Assembly (NCBI GenBank): GCA_963674475.2
Contig: CAXXFQ010000024.1
Coordinates: 124,001 to 188,000, forward strand
DNA: 64,000 nt
DNA from: CAXXFQ01 sp963674475
GTDB taxonomy: Bacteria > Planctomycetota > Planctomycetia > Pirellulales > Thermoguttaceae
Reading direction: 5' to 3'
Shown: positions 11,241 through 22,100 of the stretch, in pieces
How the letters are laid out: each line of letters begins with the position of its first letter
How positions within the stretch are numbered: the first letter of the stretch is position 1
Made by a program: the position numbers and the translations under genes
The notes under the pieces: generated by a model
Databases searched by the model: none
Seen by the model: the letters and a program-made list of their open reading frames with translations, nothing else
What the model was told of the DNA's origin: nothing

Positions 11241-12695
11241 ATGAAGCCCATTTCGCTGAAACATTGGTGGCAACGACGTGGTGGGGCGGCCGAGGTTTTG
11301 GCCGTGGCGTTGCCCTTGATTATCTCGACCGGCTCGTGGACCGTAATGAATTTTTGCGATCGGATGTTCTTGCTCTGGAACAATCCGACCGCGATGGCCG
11401 CCGCACTTCCTGCGGGGATGTTGCATTTCTCGATGATCTGTTTCCCGCTGGGGGTGGCTTCGTATGTCAATACGTTTGTGGCCCAGTATCAAGGAGCCGG
11501 GCGTCCGGAGCGGATCGGACGAGCCGTTTGGCAGGGCGTCTTGATCGGCATGGCGACAGTCCCTTGCATTTTGGCGACCGCCCCGTTTATCGAGTTTCTC
11601 TTTCGTTTTGCCGGACATCCGGCGGAGCTGATTCCCTATGAAACGACCTATTATCAGATTCTCACTCTTTCCGGCGGCGCGACGGTGATCGCCTCGGCGC
11701 AGGCCGCGTTTTTTATCGGTCGCGGAAAAACGCGGCCGGTCATGTGGATCGGCGTGACCAGCGCGATGTTGAATATCGGGCTCGATTGGCTTTGGATTTT
11801 TGGTCGTGGAGGTTTTCCCGCGTGGGGAATCGGCGGCGCGGCGGCGGCGACGGTCGTGGCCCAATGGTATCACGTCATCGCGTATGTCGTTTTGATGCGT
11901 CGTCCTCGACTGGAGGAGGCGTTCCGGCTTCGCGCCGGGCGTCGGTTCGATCGGGTTCTCTTTGGGCGATTGATTCGGTTTGGCGGCCCAAGCGGGTTGC
12001 AGATGTTGGTCGAAGTGGCCGGGTTCACCGTTTTTCTTTTGATCTTAGGCCGTCTGGGGCCTGAAGCGGTCCAGGCGACTACCTTGGCATTTAATGTCAA
12101 TAGCGTCGCTTTCATGCCTTTGATCGGATTGGGGATAGGAATCACGGCCTTGGTCGGGCAACGTCTAGGAGAAAACCGTCCAGAGCTGGCCGCGAGAACC
12201 ACCTGGACCGGATTTGTTCTTGCGACATTTTATTCCGGTGTTTTTGCCGTTTTGTATTTATGCTTGCCGGAACTTTTTCTCATGGGGCACGCCTCGGGAA
12301 TGGATTCGGAGCATTTTCAACGGTTGCAGGACGTGACGGTCATTTTGTTGCGGTTTGTTGCCGTCTATTGCTTTTTTGACGCGGTTAATTTGACCTTTGT
12401 CGCGACGATCAAGGGTGCCGGTGACACGCGATTCATTTTATTGACCAATCTGATCATCTCGCCCGCCTGTGTCGCGGCAACTTGGATCGGAATTCGTTAT
12501 TTTGGTTGGGGACTTTTTTGGAGTTGGGGTATTCTGACGGGTTGGATTATTGCCCTGGCAATTATTTATCTCACCCGTTTTCTCCAGGGTCACTGGCGTT
12601 CGATGCGGGTGATCGAGCCGGAACTGATTCCTGAAGAATTCGATTCCATGGCTTCTGAATCGCAGGAAATGAGTTCGACGACGCTCGCTCCCTAG
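11241..12695 (+). CDS. MATE-family multidrug/Na+ antiporter
   Basis: This is a membrane exporter of the multi antimicrobial extrusion family, which uses a Na+ or H+ gradient to expel cationic compounds. The 484-residue length and about twelve strongly hydrophobic segments fit the family. The N-terminal region includes VALPLIISTGSWTVMNFCDR, a typical MATE first helix. The family's internal two-fold pattern recurs in the second half (FGGPSGLQMLVEVAGF). The start at 11241 gives MKPISLKHW, a normal cytoplasmic N-terminus; the open frame extends 34 codons further upstream without coding character. No strong ribosome site is present. The substrate cannot be told from sequence. Confidence 0.88.
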   Translation: MKPISLKHWWQRRGGAAEVLAVALPLIISTGSWTVMNFCDRMFLLWNNPTAMAAALPAGMLHFSMICFPLGVASYVNTFVAQYQGAGRPERIGRAVWQGVLIGMATVPCILATAPFIEFLFRFAGHPAELIPYETTYYQILTLSGGATVIASAQAAFFIGRGKTRPVMWIGVTSAMLNIGLDWLWIFGRGGFPAWGIGGAAAATVVAQWYHVIAYVVLMRRPRLEEAFRLRAGRRFDRVLFGRLIRFGGPSGLQMLVEVAGFTVFLLILGRLGPEAVQATTLAFNVNSVAFMPLIGLGIGITALVGQRLGENRPELAARTTWTGFVLATFYSGVFAVLYLCLPELFLMGHASGMDSEHFQRLQDVTVILLRFVAVYCFFDAVNLTFVATIKGAGDTRFILLTNLIISPACVAATWIGIRYFGWGLFWSWGILTGWIIALAIIYLTRFLQGHWRSMRVIEPELIPEEFDSMASESQEMSSTTLAP

Positions 12696-13115
12696 AAAAG
12701 GCAAAACTCACAGACGAGGTGATGCCCGCAAAAACCCCCTATCTTTTCTGTTTTCTTAATGAAGCGAGATCCCTATCGGGAACCCTCTGCTCCTCTTCTT
12801 CCGTAGATTGCCGTTGCCAAGTTCCGGTGACGTAAGTTCTTCTCGTTAGGTAAGATAGGTGGCCTTTTACCAGTTCAAATGATAAAAAGGATCGTAATTT
12901 CTGAATCCGGAAAAGACGATACTTTCTTAGAAGCTAGTTTTATAACTATCTCGCTTGCCATCTCTCCTTGAATGATCTAGGGGGGTAATTTTTGGGTCGG
13001 ATTTTCATGGTAATCCAAAAACGAAATGGTGAATTATGAAACCCGTTTCGGCGGGGACTCAGATCGTGGACAGAAAAGGTTTCGTGCATAGGGAACCGTT
13101 TGACAGGAGGGGATT
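12696..13115. other. Non-coding spacer
   Basis: This 420-bp stretch is comparatively AT-rich and has no supported gene. It ends with a good ribosome-binding site (AGGAGG, about 13,105) for the small HEAT protein. No hairpin followed by a T-run was seen. Confidence 0.5.
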
Positions 13116-13334
13116 ATGGTCAATTTAGGTGATCCTATCGTGCTACAGCTTATTGAAAAACTTCAAGACTCCGATCCTCGCACCCGTCGGAATGCGGCCG
13201 GATCGCTACGTCTCAACGGGGCTCGTGCCGTTTCGGCTATTCCGCAATTGAAACTTCTTTTGCAGGACCACGACCCCAAGGTTCGAGAAGAAGCTCGACG
13301 TGCGATTCGACAGCTTTGCCGTCGTGTTGCTTAG
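13116..13334 (+). CDS. Small HEAT-repeat protein
   Basis: The product has 72 residues and consists almost entirely of HEAT-type helical pairs of the PBS-lyase kind. The core is DPRTRRNAAGSLRLNG followed by an alternating helix and DHDPKVREEARRAIRQL. Such repeats bind other proteins, so it is probably an adaptor rather than an enzyme. The AGGAGG-like site just before the ATG makes it a convincing gene despite its size. It precedes the AAA ATPase by 92 bp on the same strand, so the two may be co-transcribed and may interact. The partner is not known. Confidence 0.75.
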   Translation: MVNLGDPIVLQLIEKLQDSDPRTRRNAAGSLRLNGARAVSAIPQLKLLLQDHDPKVREEARRAIRQLCRRVA

Positions 13335-13426
13335 ATTGGAGAAGGTAAGGTCGGCGGGACACTCCTCCCGGTTGGGAGTGAGAGTGTTTTTTTGAGGAAA
13401 TCGAGGGATGTAGGAAGAATTTGGGC

Positions 13427-15049
13427 ATGTATATAGCCAACTTTGGGTTAAAGCGGCAGCCGTTCGCTCCGGTACCGGAGGTCGGTCTCTATTTTCCCGG
13501 TGAAGCGATCGAATCGGTTCGTCAAATGGTGATTCGAACCCTCGGTCGCGGTGAGGGGGCCGGGATGCTGGTTGGACCGTCCGGGACAGGGAAAACGCTC
13601 CTTTTGCACGTTCTTAAACAGCAGTTTACCGGAACGAAAGAAGTAGCCTTTCTCGGGAGCGGCCGGATCACTTCGATTCGCTCGTTGTATCAGGCGATTC
13701 GATTTGAATTGGGGCAGGAGTTTCGAGGGATGGACGAAGGCGAGTTGCGTCTTTCGACACTCGATTATTTGACCCATGCCGGGACCGATGCGCTGATCTT
13801 GTTGGTCGACGAAGCGCACACCCTGTCGTTGAAAATCCTCGAAGAAATTCGGATGATGACCAATCTGTTCCACGCGGGAGTGGCGCAGGTGCGTGTCGTC
13901 TTGGCCGGGAACGCGATGTTGGAAGAGCGATTCACGCATCCGAAACTCGATTCGTTTACGCAGCGGTTGGTCGCACGCGGTTATTTGGAACCGTTCGGGA
14001 AAAAGGAAACGACCCGGTATATTCGCGCCCAGATCGATATCGCCGGCGGAAACGGTCTGAAGCTTTTTGCGACCGGTGCGACCGAGGCGGCTTATCAGGC
14101 CACGGGTGGAATTCCCCGTTTGATCAATCAGGTTTGCGATCAGGCCCTTTTGCTGGCCACCTCCGAGGGACTTTCGAAGGTCAGTGCCAGAGAGGTGGAA
14201 ATCTCGTGGGCCAATCTTCAGCAGTTGCCCTCGCCGTGGAACGACGAGCCGGAGATCACGTCTTCGGCGGTCAGTTCGGGGCCGGTCGTCGAGTTCGGTG
14301 GATTGGACGACGAATTGCCGGAAGGCGCGACGTCGGAACCGTTTGTTTCGACGGCCTCCTCGGATTTGGACCCCGTGGAAATTTCGTCGACTTTTTCGGA
14401 AACGTCGCCGTTGGACGAGTCGGATAAGATTCTAGACGAGGATTTGACCGTTGCCGAAGAGGCCGGTTCGCTTGACGATTCGAACGAGGCTTTCTCGATT
14501 GAGATCGGGGGCCTTTCGGAAACGGCGGAGGAAGCGGCTTTTGAGACCGACGAACCGGTAGAGCGACTTGCGTGCGAAGGCGAAAAAGTCACGCTTTCCG
14601 AGGCGATGGCCCTGTCCCAAGCGGCGATCGAACCGATCGACGAGATCGAAACGGATTCCCTTGATGACGTTTCTGCCGTTGATCCGTTTTCCGAGTCATT
14701 TGAAGAGGAGGAAGTGGTCACGCCTGACTACAATATCGCGGCCGCCGAAGTGTTTTCGCAAGCTTTGAGCAATACGGCGGAAACGCCGTTGCGTCTCAGT
14801 TCGCTTCAGGCCGAGACGACCATTGACCCGATTTCCGTATCCCGTAGCGGGAAGTCTCAGGAAAACCGGCCGACAACCTTGTCGATGAGTGAACATCAAA
14901 AGAAGCCTGCAACGGCATTGGATAACGGGATCATTTTGCTGGACGAGGAGGAAGCGTCGACCGAAAGGGTTCGGCCGGGGTTGCCTCAAATTCAGGTTGC
15001 CAAAAAACGGGATCTCGGGTCGCTTTTTTCGAAGTTGAGAAGAGCGTAG
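13427..15049 (+). CDS. ExeA/GspA-type AAA ATPase with acidic C-terminal tail
   Basis: The N-terminal 270 residues are an AAA ATPase of the general secretion pathway A (ExeA) group. The opening MYIANFGLKRQPFAPVPE is typical of the group. Walker A is GPSGTGKT at residues 50-57, and Walker B is LILLVDEAH at about 123-131. The motif GGIPRLINQVCDQALL matches the family's C-terminal lid. The remaining 260 residues are Glu/Asp/Ser-rich and probably disordered, and I do not recognise them. The ATG at 13427 is preferred to the TTG at 13421 because AGGAAG at 13412-13417 is better spaced from it. ExeA proteins help assemble secretins or peptidoglycan-spanning machines; no secretion genes are nearby, so the role here is open. 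Confidence 0.85.
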   Translation: MYIANFGLKRQPFAPVPEVGLYFPGEAIESVRQMVIRTLGRGEGAGMLVGPSGTGKTLLLHVLKQQFTGTKEVAFLGSGRITSIRSLYQAIRFELGQEFRGMDEGELRLSTLDYLTHAGTDALILLVDEAHTLSLKILEEIRMMTNLFHAGVAQVRVVLAGNAMLEERFTHPKLDSFTQRLVARGYLEPFGKKETTRYIRAQIDIAGGNGLKLFATGATEAAYQATGGIPRLINQVCDQALLLATSEGLSKVSAREVEISWANLQQLPSPWNDEPEITSSAVSSGPVVEFGGLDDELPEGATSEPFVSTASSDLDPVEISSTFSETSPLDESDKILDEDLTVAEEAGSLDDSNEAFSIEIGGLSETAEEAAFETDEPVERLACEGEKVTLSEAMALSQAAIEPIDEIETDSLDDVSAVDPFSESFEEEEVVTPDYNIAAAEVFSQALSNTAETPLRLSSLQAETTIDPISVSRSGKSQENRPTTLSMSEHQKKPATALDNGIILLDEEEASTERVRPGLPQIQVAKKRDLGSLFSKLRRA

Positions 15050-15079
15050 TCTTCTGTTGACGGAAAGGGGAACCGCGTC

Positions 15080-16090
15080 ATGTCCGATCGAACTGCTTCC
15101 GGAAGGTTTCCGACGGTGCGTCTTCGGCGTCTGCGTTATCATCCGATGGTGCGGCGGCTGGTCCGTTCGGTTCGTCTTTCCCCGGAATCGTTGGTTCTTC
15201 CCCTGTTCGTTCGACCGGGCAAGGGAATTCGAAAGCCGATCCCCTCGATGCCCGGTCAGTATCAGTTTTCGCCCGACACGTTGGTTGAAGAGGCGAAACA
15301 GGCGATCGATCTGGGGCTCGGTGGAGTTATCCTGTTCGGGATCCCCGAGCATAAAGATGCCAAGGGTTCCGATTCGTTCAGCCCGTCGGGGATCATTCCG
15401 CAGGCGATCCAAGCGATTCGCGAAAAGACCGACGACCTTTTGATTCTCACGGATGTCTGTTTTTGCGAATATACCGACCACGGTCAATGCGGGATTGTCG
15501 ATAAGGCGACGGGCCGGCCGGATGTCGACAACGATGCGACGCTGGCGCTGTTGGCCCAGCAGGCGATCGTGCATGCCCGGGCCGGGGCCGACATGATCGC
15601 CCCGAGTGGGATGATGGACGGGATGGTCGGAGCGATCCGTCATGGGTTGGACGAAGCCGGATTACTTCACGTTCCGATTCTCAGCTACGCGGCCAAATAC
15701 GCCAGCAGCTTTTACGGACCGTTTCGCGATGCGGCCGAAAGCACGCCCCAGTTTGGCGACCGACGCGGGTATCAGATGGATTTTACCGCCCAGGCCGAGC
15801 AGTCGCTTCGCGAAATCGAACTCGATCTGGCTGAAGGGGCCGATCTGGTCATGGTCAAACCGGCTCTGGCCTATCTCGATATTATCCGAATGGTCGCGGA
15901 TCGGTTTCCTGGCGTGCCGCTTGCCGCGTACAATGTCTCGGGCGAGTATAGCATGATCCACGCGGCGGCCGAACGGGGTTGGATTGATCGGCGCGAGACC
16001 GTTTTGGAATCGCTTCTGGCGATGCGTCGGGCCGGCGCTTCGATTCTCTTGACCTATTGGGCCAAGGACGTGGCCTCGTGGATCGGTTAA
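15080..16090 (+). CDS. hemB: Delta-aminolevulinic acid dehydratase (porphobilinogen synthase)
   Basis: HemB condenses two 5-aminolevulinate molecules to porphobilinogen, the second common step of haem synthesis, in the cytoplasm. The 336-residue length is standard. The two active-site lysines are visible: K206 in SYAAKYASSFYGPF and K260 in MVKPALAYLD. The metal-site cysteines C127, C129 and C137 in CFCEYTDHGQC mark it as the zinc-using form. The gene starts 30 bp after the AAA ATPase on the same strand and may share its transcript. It converges with the giant gene that ends at 16,125. Confidence 0.97.
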   Translation: MSDRTASGRFPTVRLRRLRYHPMVRRLVRSVRLSPESLVLPLFVRPGKGIRKPIPSMPGQYQFSPDTLVEEAKQAIDLGLGGVILFGIPEHKDAKGSDSFSPSGIIPQAIQAIREKTDDLLILTDVCFCEYTDHGQCGIVDKATGRPDVDNDATLALLAQQAIVHARAGADMIAPSGMMDGMVGAIRHGLDEAGLLHVPILSYAAKYASSFYGPFRDAAESTPQFGDRRGYQMDFTAQAEQSLREIELDLAEGADLVMVKPALAYLDIIRMVADRFPGVPLAAYNVSGEYSMIHAAAERGWIDRRETVLESLLAMRRAGASILLTYWAKDVASWIG

Positions 16091-16124
16091 GAAGTTCTTT
16101 CTGTCTGAGCCGAGATTCCTTTTC

Positions 16125-19100
16125 TTACTCCAGCGGGATAATGACCGATTTGGAAGGCTTTTGCTTTTTGCGACCGATCTGATGAAAGATTAAGCAGAGG
16201 ATGGCGAACACCAATCCGCACCAGTCGGGGCGAAGCAGGAGCCACCACAAGCCTCCAAGAAGGATACCGATCAGATAGGGACGCTGGAGAATCGGGCGCC
16301 AACCTCCCCGCCATCGGCCTGCCATGAAAAGGGTCACGCCAAGCAGGGCGAAAACGAAGACCAGATCGAGTTGATGACGCATCGATTCGGGCAAAATGGT
16401 GAATGGAAAACGGCTGCTGAGGTAACCGAAGAAGTTCGAGCCGTTTGAATCGGTTAGGTGGTCCGACGCCTTGTTCTTCTTCCAAGGCAACGCAAGCGGC
16501 CCGATGGGGTCTTCGGTCGAGATTAAATAGGTCCGCTGAGGATCGCTTAAAGGGCCTTCGCTCCAAGTGGCGCTGATTTCGTTGAGGATGGCGGGAGTCG
16601 CTTTGGAAGCGTACCATTTTTTCCATCGCTCCGACGAACTTCGCGCTTCTTCCACGCGCAAGGCATCCGTGCTGTCGGATTTGGGGGCACGGGGAAGTTC
16701 GTTTTCCAACCGTTCACATTGATCCATGAGACGGGCGGCCCAGATGGATATGGCGTGTTTGGTTTCGTTTTGGGAAGCGGTGCCCTGTTGTCCGAGCGAC
16801 GCGAGAATCTCCGTGATTGTTGAAGCGTGTTTCAGGTGAAATTCCAAGTTGGTGGTGCGGGTGCCTCGGGACATCGCCTCAAATTCTGGAACCAAGGACG
16901 GCGGTCCGTGGAGGTGCCAGAAGGTGTTCGTGAAGGTCGCCTCGGTCGGTTTCGGAACGTCGAACCGCAATGAATCGTCCGTTTCGGATCGACCGACCTC
17001 TCCGGAAAACACGATCACCATTCGCTGCGGAAGGGTTCTCGACACGAGCGGCACTTGATAGCGACGTCCGGTTTGGGTAGCGGTTGCTTTTTGGTGAAGC
17101 GAAATTTTCTGCGGGACCGGGACGGTGGTGACCCCTTCAAGGCTGAGTCGAATTAAATCGAATCGGGCCGGAATGTAAAGGGGAATCCACGATTGGCCTG
17201 ACGGCTCGATATCGTAGACCGCGACGCCGAAACAACCGAGATCGCTTTGCCAGCGGAGGTGAAGGTCGGCAAAACGGATGATCGGCGCTCCGTCGAGCGG
17301 CTGGAGGAGGTTGCAGACGGCGTGGAACGACGACGTTTCAACCGTGTAGACACTTCTCTGAGCCGAAAGAGGCTGTTTGAGCAACGCAGTGACCTGTTCC
17401 GGGAGCGGAGCGGGAAGCCGTTTGAGCCCACGTATATCCCATCGCAGTGGCAGGTTGTGCCATCGGTCCGGAAGAGCGACAAAACGATTTCGAAGCGTCA
17501 TCCCCAGCGGAACGATATCCGGAACTCCGGCTCGATCTTCCGTCAGGTAGCCTTCCATCGTGAATTGAAAAACGCTCTGAAGCGATCTTGCCGGGCGAAG
17601 TACCAGAATTTCATGGTCGGAAGTCGATTCTTCCTTGATGAATTTCATCGGAGGATGAAAACGAAAAGGGCCAACCAGATGACCGGGGACCCGGAGTCGG
17701 ATTTCGTCGACCGCGCCTTCCAGCGGGGTTACCTTGAAATCGGTCTGAATCCGCCAGGCTTCTTTCTCTCGAAACACCGAGACGAGCTGGTCGGCTTCGA
17801 CTTTCGGTCGATTAGGGCGAACGGTTAGCCGCAGGGAAGAATCGCCTTCATTTTTTGCCTCATAGGCGGCAACGGGCCGACTCCAATCGTCGGTCGTTTG
17901 AGGGCCCAAAATTACCGGCTCGACTTTCTTGAGTCCCTCGGTTCGTTCGAGATCCACCAAGATATCGGGAGAACGACGCAGCACGACCTCTGACGATTCG
18001 CAGCGACTGTTTTCCACCCGAATCGTTTTGAGGTCGAGCGGTTGGTTCATTTCGAGAGGGAGATGGCCCTCCAGACTCAGACGCATCGTTCCTTCGACCG
18101 GTCCGTCGAGAAACAGGTCGAGTCGCTCCGGTTCGGTGCGTGCCATTCGTGAAAGACGATCGAGACCGTCTTTTACCAGAGAAATCGAATCGACCACCAG
18201 TGATTCCGGAACGATCAATCGATAACGAAAACGGGGACTGGCCGTGGTGGTCAAGTTGGCATTGAAGTCGATTTTGGCCCGGTTTTTATGTAACCCGACC
18301 AAGAGGGATCGGTCCACGGCGGTTTTCGACGGTCTCGGCGAAGTCGATATGCTCCAATTTGGATGGGCCCGAGAAAACAAAAGGGCAAAGGTCGGTTCGG
18401 TCGAGTGGGTCTCATTCCATTCTTCCAAAAAACGCGTGACGTCAAATGGCTCGAAGAAATCTTCCGACTCGGCTTCGTACTTCAGGGTCGGGTCGATCGT
18501 CACGGCCAAGCGACGACGGGGAAGCCGAACTTTTTCAATTCGAAATTCGGGCAGTTCCAGTCGTCCCACGCCGGGCGTTTGTTCGAGGAGAAAATCCGCT
18601 TCGAAGGTCGTCGGAGCCGGTTCGTCTTTCGAGGGGTTCAAAAGAAGCTGTTGGACGTGGGGCGCTCCGACGATCGGTTTGAGGGTACCGCCGCGGGGAG
18701 GTTGGAGGAGACGCAGTTTCGGGTCGAGATGAATCTCGTAAGAGGGCGCCCGAAGGGTGGCTCCCAAGTGGAAGTGAAGGCGTACCTTGAGTGTCACCGA
18801 ACCGGGGGTGATCGTCAGCCAAAGCAATTCTTCCACCTCGGTCGATTCGGTCAGGCCGCCGGGGGCGGTATGGTATCGTCGACGCAAGGAAAGACGGTCG
18901 GTCGGTCCCAGATCGGATTGAAGTACGCCCGATTCGATCTTCGTGGCCCCCATTGCCGAAGGAACGTCAATTTCAGTGAAAGTATCCGGGAGTTCCGCTT
19001 CGAGCCGACTTCGAGCGACCCGGGGAATTGCCATGGAGAAATCGTCGGGAGTATGGTTTTTCGCGCCGGTGAGAATATCTTCTTTGGGCGGAGCGGGTGT

Positions 19101-22100
19101 TAAAAGCAGTTCCAGGCGATAGCGTCCCTGTCCGGAAACGGGAACGAGAATTTTTGTTCCGTCGGACGCCCAGGAAGGATGGAACGGTTTTCCATCCAGT
19201 TGGGCCGTCGGGTTGGCCAGGCGGACTTCTTCTCGCGAGAGGGGGAAACGAATCGATCCGATCGGTTCGAGCACTCGAATCCAATAGATCGCACGGACCG
19301 ATTCGACAATCGGTTCTTCCGGACCGATCGTGTCGGAAAGACGCGTTCGATAAATCGCCTCTTCAATGATCCACCCGACCGTTTGCCTTCCCTCGGCGAG
19401 AAACAGGGTATCGAGACGACGCAAAAAGGTTTCCGGTACAAACACCTTTCCGGAAATGGGGTTTCGGTTTTGATCGATCGGGATGAGAACCCTATAGGGT
19501 CGGTCTTTCTCTGCCGAGGCCGATTTTCCATTGTTTTTTTCCAAAGAAAGCGTCGAACTCAAGGTTCGGTCGGTGGCAGCGCCGGGAGAAAAAGGGACCG
19601 TCTCCAGACGCCGAGAGGTTGAATCGTGGTTAGTGGAATTCGGCTGAGCGAGCGATTCTCGTCCACTCAGCAAAGCAAGGGCCACCAAGAAGGGAATCCA
19701 GAGTCGGGTTTTTGGTGTCGGTTCGGTTGAGACGGAAGCGTTGCTTTGGGAAAGACTCGATTCCGACTCTTTGGAAGGGGATTCTTCGGATCGCTTTTGG
19801 AACAGTTGTTGGAAACCCCACGCGAAAAGGGTTCCAAGAAAAATTCCCGAAGCAAACGGCGAAGCGTGAGCCGGCAACCAAATCGCTCCGATCGCGGCAA
19901 GGAAGGAAATCCAAAGAATTTGACGCGCGCCACCGAGCTTTCGCCCTACGCCAAGCGCAAAAGTCCCGAACAGGGCCAGCCATCGAAGCGACTGGGTAAA
20001 CGGTCGGCGGACCATCGTGATCTTGCCGAGCGATTTTTCCGACTGGTCGGTTTCCACGGCAATCCAACCCCGCAGATCGTCCGGGCCCAGGGTGTCTTCG
20101 GCCGGTCGATTCCAGGGGAAATCGACCGACGCGCTTCGACCGAACCATTGGGAGGGGCGAACGTAGGTCGTGTTGGGCACACCGGTGGCGACTTGATGTA
20201 ATTGGGCCTGGAGCGGACCGGTAAGGAGTTGCTTGCTCGTGTGACCGCGGATCGTTTTGGTTTGGGCATGAACCAAAGTCGCACGGTGAACGTCGGTCAA
20301 GAGGACGATTTTTTCGTCCACCAAAAGTCGAAGATTCAACGATTCAAGCCAGGCTTCCACTTCGACCGACGAGTATCGCGGAAGCGAAACCAACGATTCG
20401 GGGCGTGCTCCCCGCTCGGCCAACGCGATTTGATCCAGAAGAAGGACGCGTCCGGAGACCGACTCGAGTCGTTGCATGAGGTCTCGCCAGGTGATTGGAC
20501 TTCCTGGCGTGCGTTGTTGGGGTAAAATGACCTTGCTGAAATCGGAAAGGATCGCTTCTACCGGAGTTGCCGTTTTCGAGGTGCCGGTGAACCATGGAAT
20601 CGCCTTGCTCAATGAAGAGACCGAAAAAGGATTGAAACGCGTTTGGCTCGTGTCACGTCCGAGTGGTCCGAAGAGTCGCTTGGTCCATGGGCGAGCAGGC
20701 AAAACGACCGTCTGTCGGTTCGCGTCTTCCCGAAGTAATTCGTAATCCGAAGGAAACCAGGCTGTCCAGTAGCGACAGGCGACGGGGAAATCGACCTTGA
20801 GAAAAGTCGGTTCCACGTTGAGAAGTACCCCAAGCGGATTTCCGGAACCAGTGTATTCGATGGTCAAAATCGGAAAACGACGCATCGAAGGGAGGTCGAT
20901 TATAAGCGGCGCCGCCTTGCCGGGTGTGGAATTGGTTGCCGTTTCAGTCGAGGAGGATGGATCGGCCCGGTTCGTTTTGTCCTCCGAGAGGCAATTCGAG
21001 CCGGAAGGCGTTGCCGGTAAGTGAGTACTTTCCGTTGCCCCGTTTCGGGTGTTCTCTTGCGAGGTTACCGGAATCCCGTCGAGGAGAATTCGTCGAATTT
21101 TGACCGATTCGTTGGAGGTAATATGGAGCCGTTTGGCTCCGCGATTTTCAAGGAAATAATTGGCCCTATAACGAACGCCTCCCTCGGGAAGATGACAGGA
21201 TTGCAGTCGGCATTGCCAGGCCATCAAGCGTGACGCTCCCGCCATGTCGGAAGGAGACAGCAGCACGGCGGTAGTGGACGAAGTCGCGACTCGGTTCGGA
21301 TCGAATCGAAAAGCGGCTCTCGCGGTGGGCGGCGCGTCGGGAGAGGACGGGGGCGGGGGAACCGGTTCCAGACGCCGATTTTCGATTTGGACCTCGGCCC
21401 CTTCAAGGGTTCGAATCGTCAGGTCGGCCTGTTGCGAGTGAGCTTCCGGAAGCGTCGCCAGGCAGGCCGGTTTCGGCTGTTCAAATGCCACGGTTCGGTT
21501 CGCGCGAATCTCGAAGGGAAGCTCTCGAGAAGGCGTAAGTGTGACCTCCCAGGTTTGGCCTTCGGTTGCCAATCCGAGCGTTTTACGTTGTTTTTCGGAT
21601 AGTTTTCGAGCCGTCAACGGAAGGATTTCGTCGGCATGAAGTGTCCAGCGAAACGGCACGGGATCATTGTGAGAAAAATGGACGAGAATGCGGTCGACCG
21701 GCGAGGACTTTGGCCGACAGAGGAAGCGATAGGATTCCAAAAGCGTCTTTCCCGCGATGGCCATGTCGACATGGATAGCCCCTGAATAGCCGGGACGCTG
21801 TTGACGCAATTCGAACGTCAAAGCGTCGGATGATCTTTCTTCGATCAGGGTCGAATTCTGAATCCTTGTCGATAAAAGCTGACGTGTTTCTGGATCAAGC
21901 TCTTGGGGTTGTCGCTTTGCCGCGGCAAGATTTCCAACGATCGACAGTTGATATCCTTCTGCCGGACGGACCGCCAAGAGACGGTTGCCGAAATGGCCCT
22001 CGTGCCATACCAGCGGAAGCAATTCAACGTGGGTCAGCTTGCGTCCGAGGGGGGATTGGAGTCGTCGGGCGTGGATCGAAAGTCGAAGGGGGTCCCCTTC

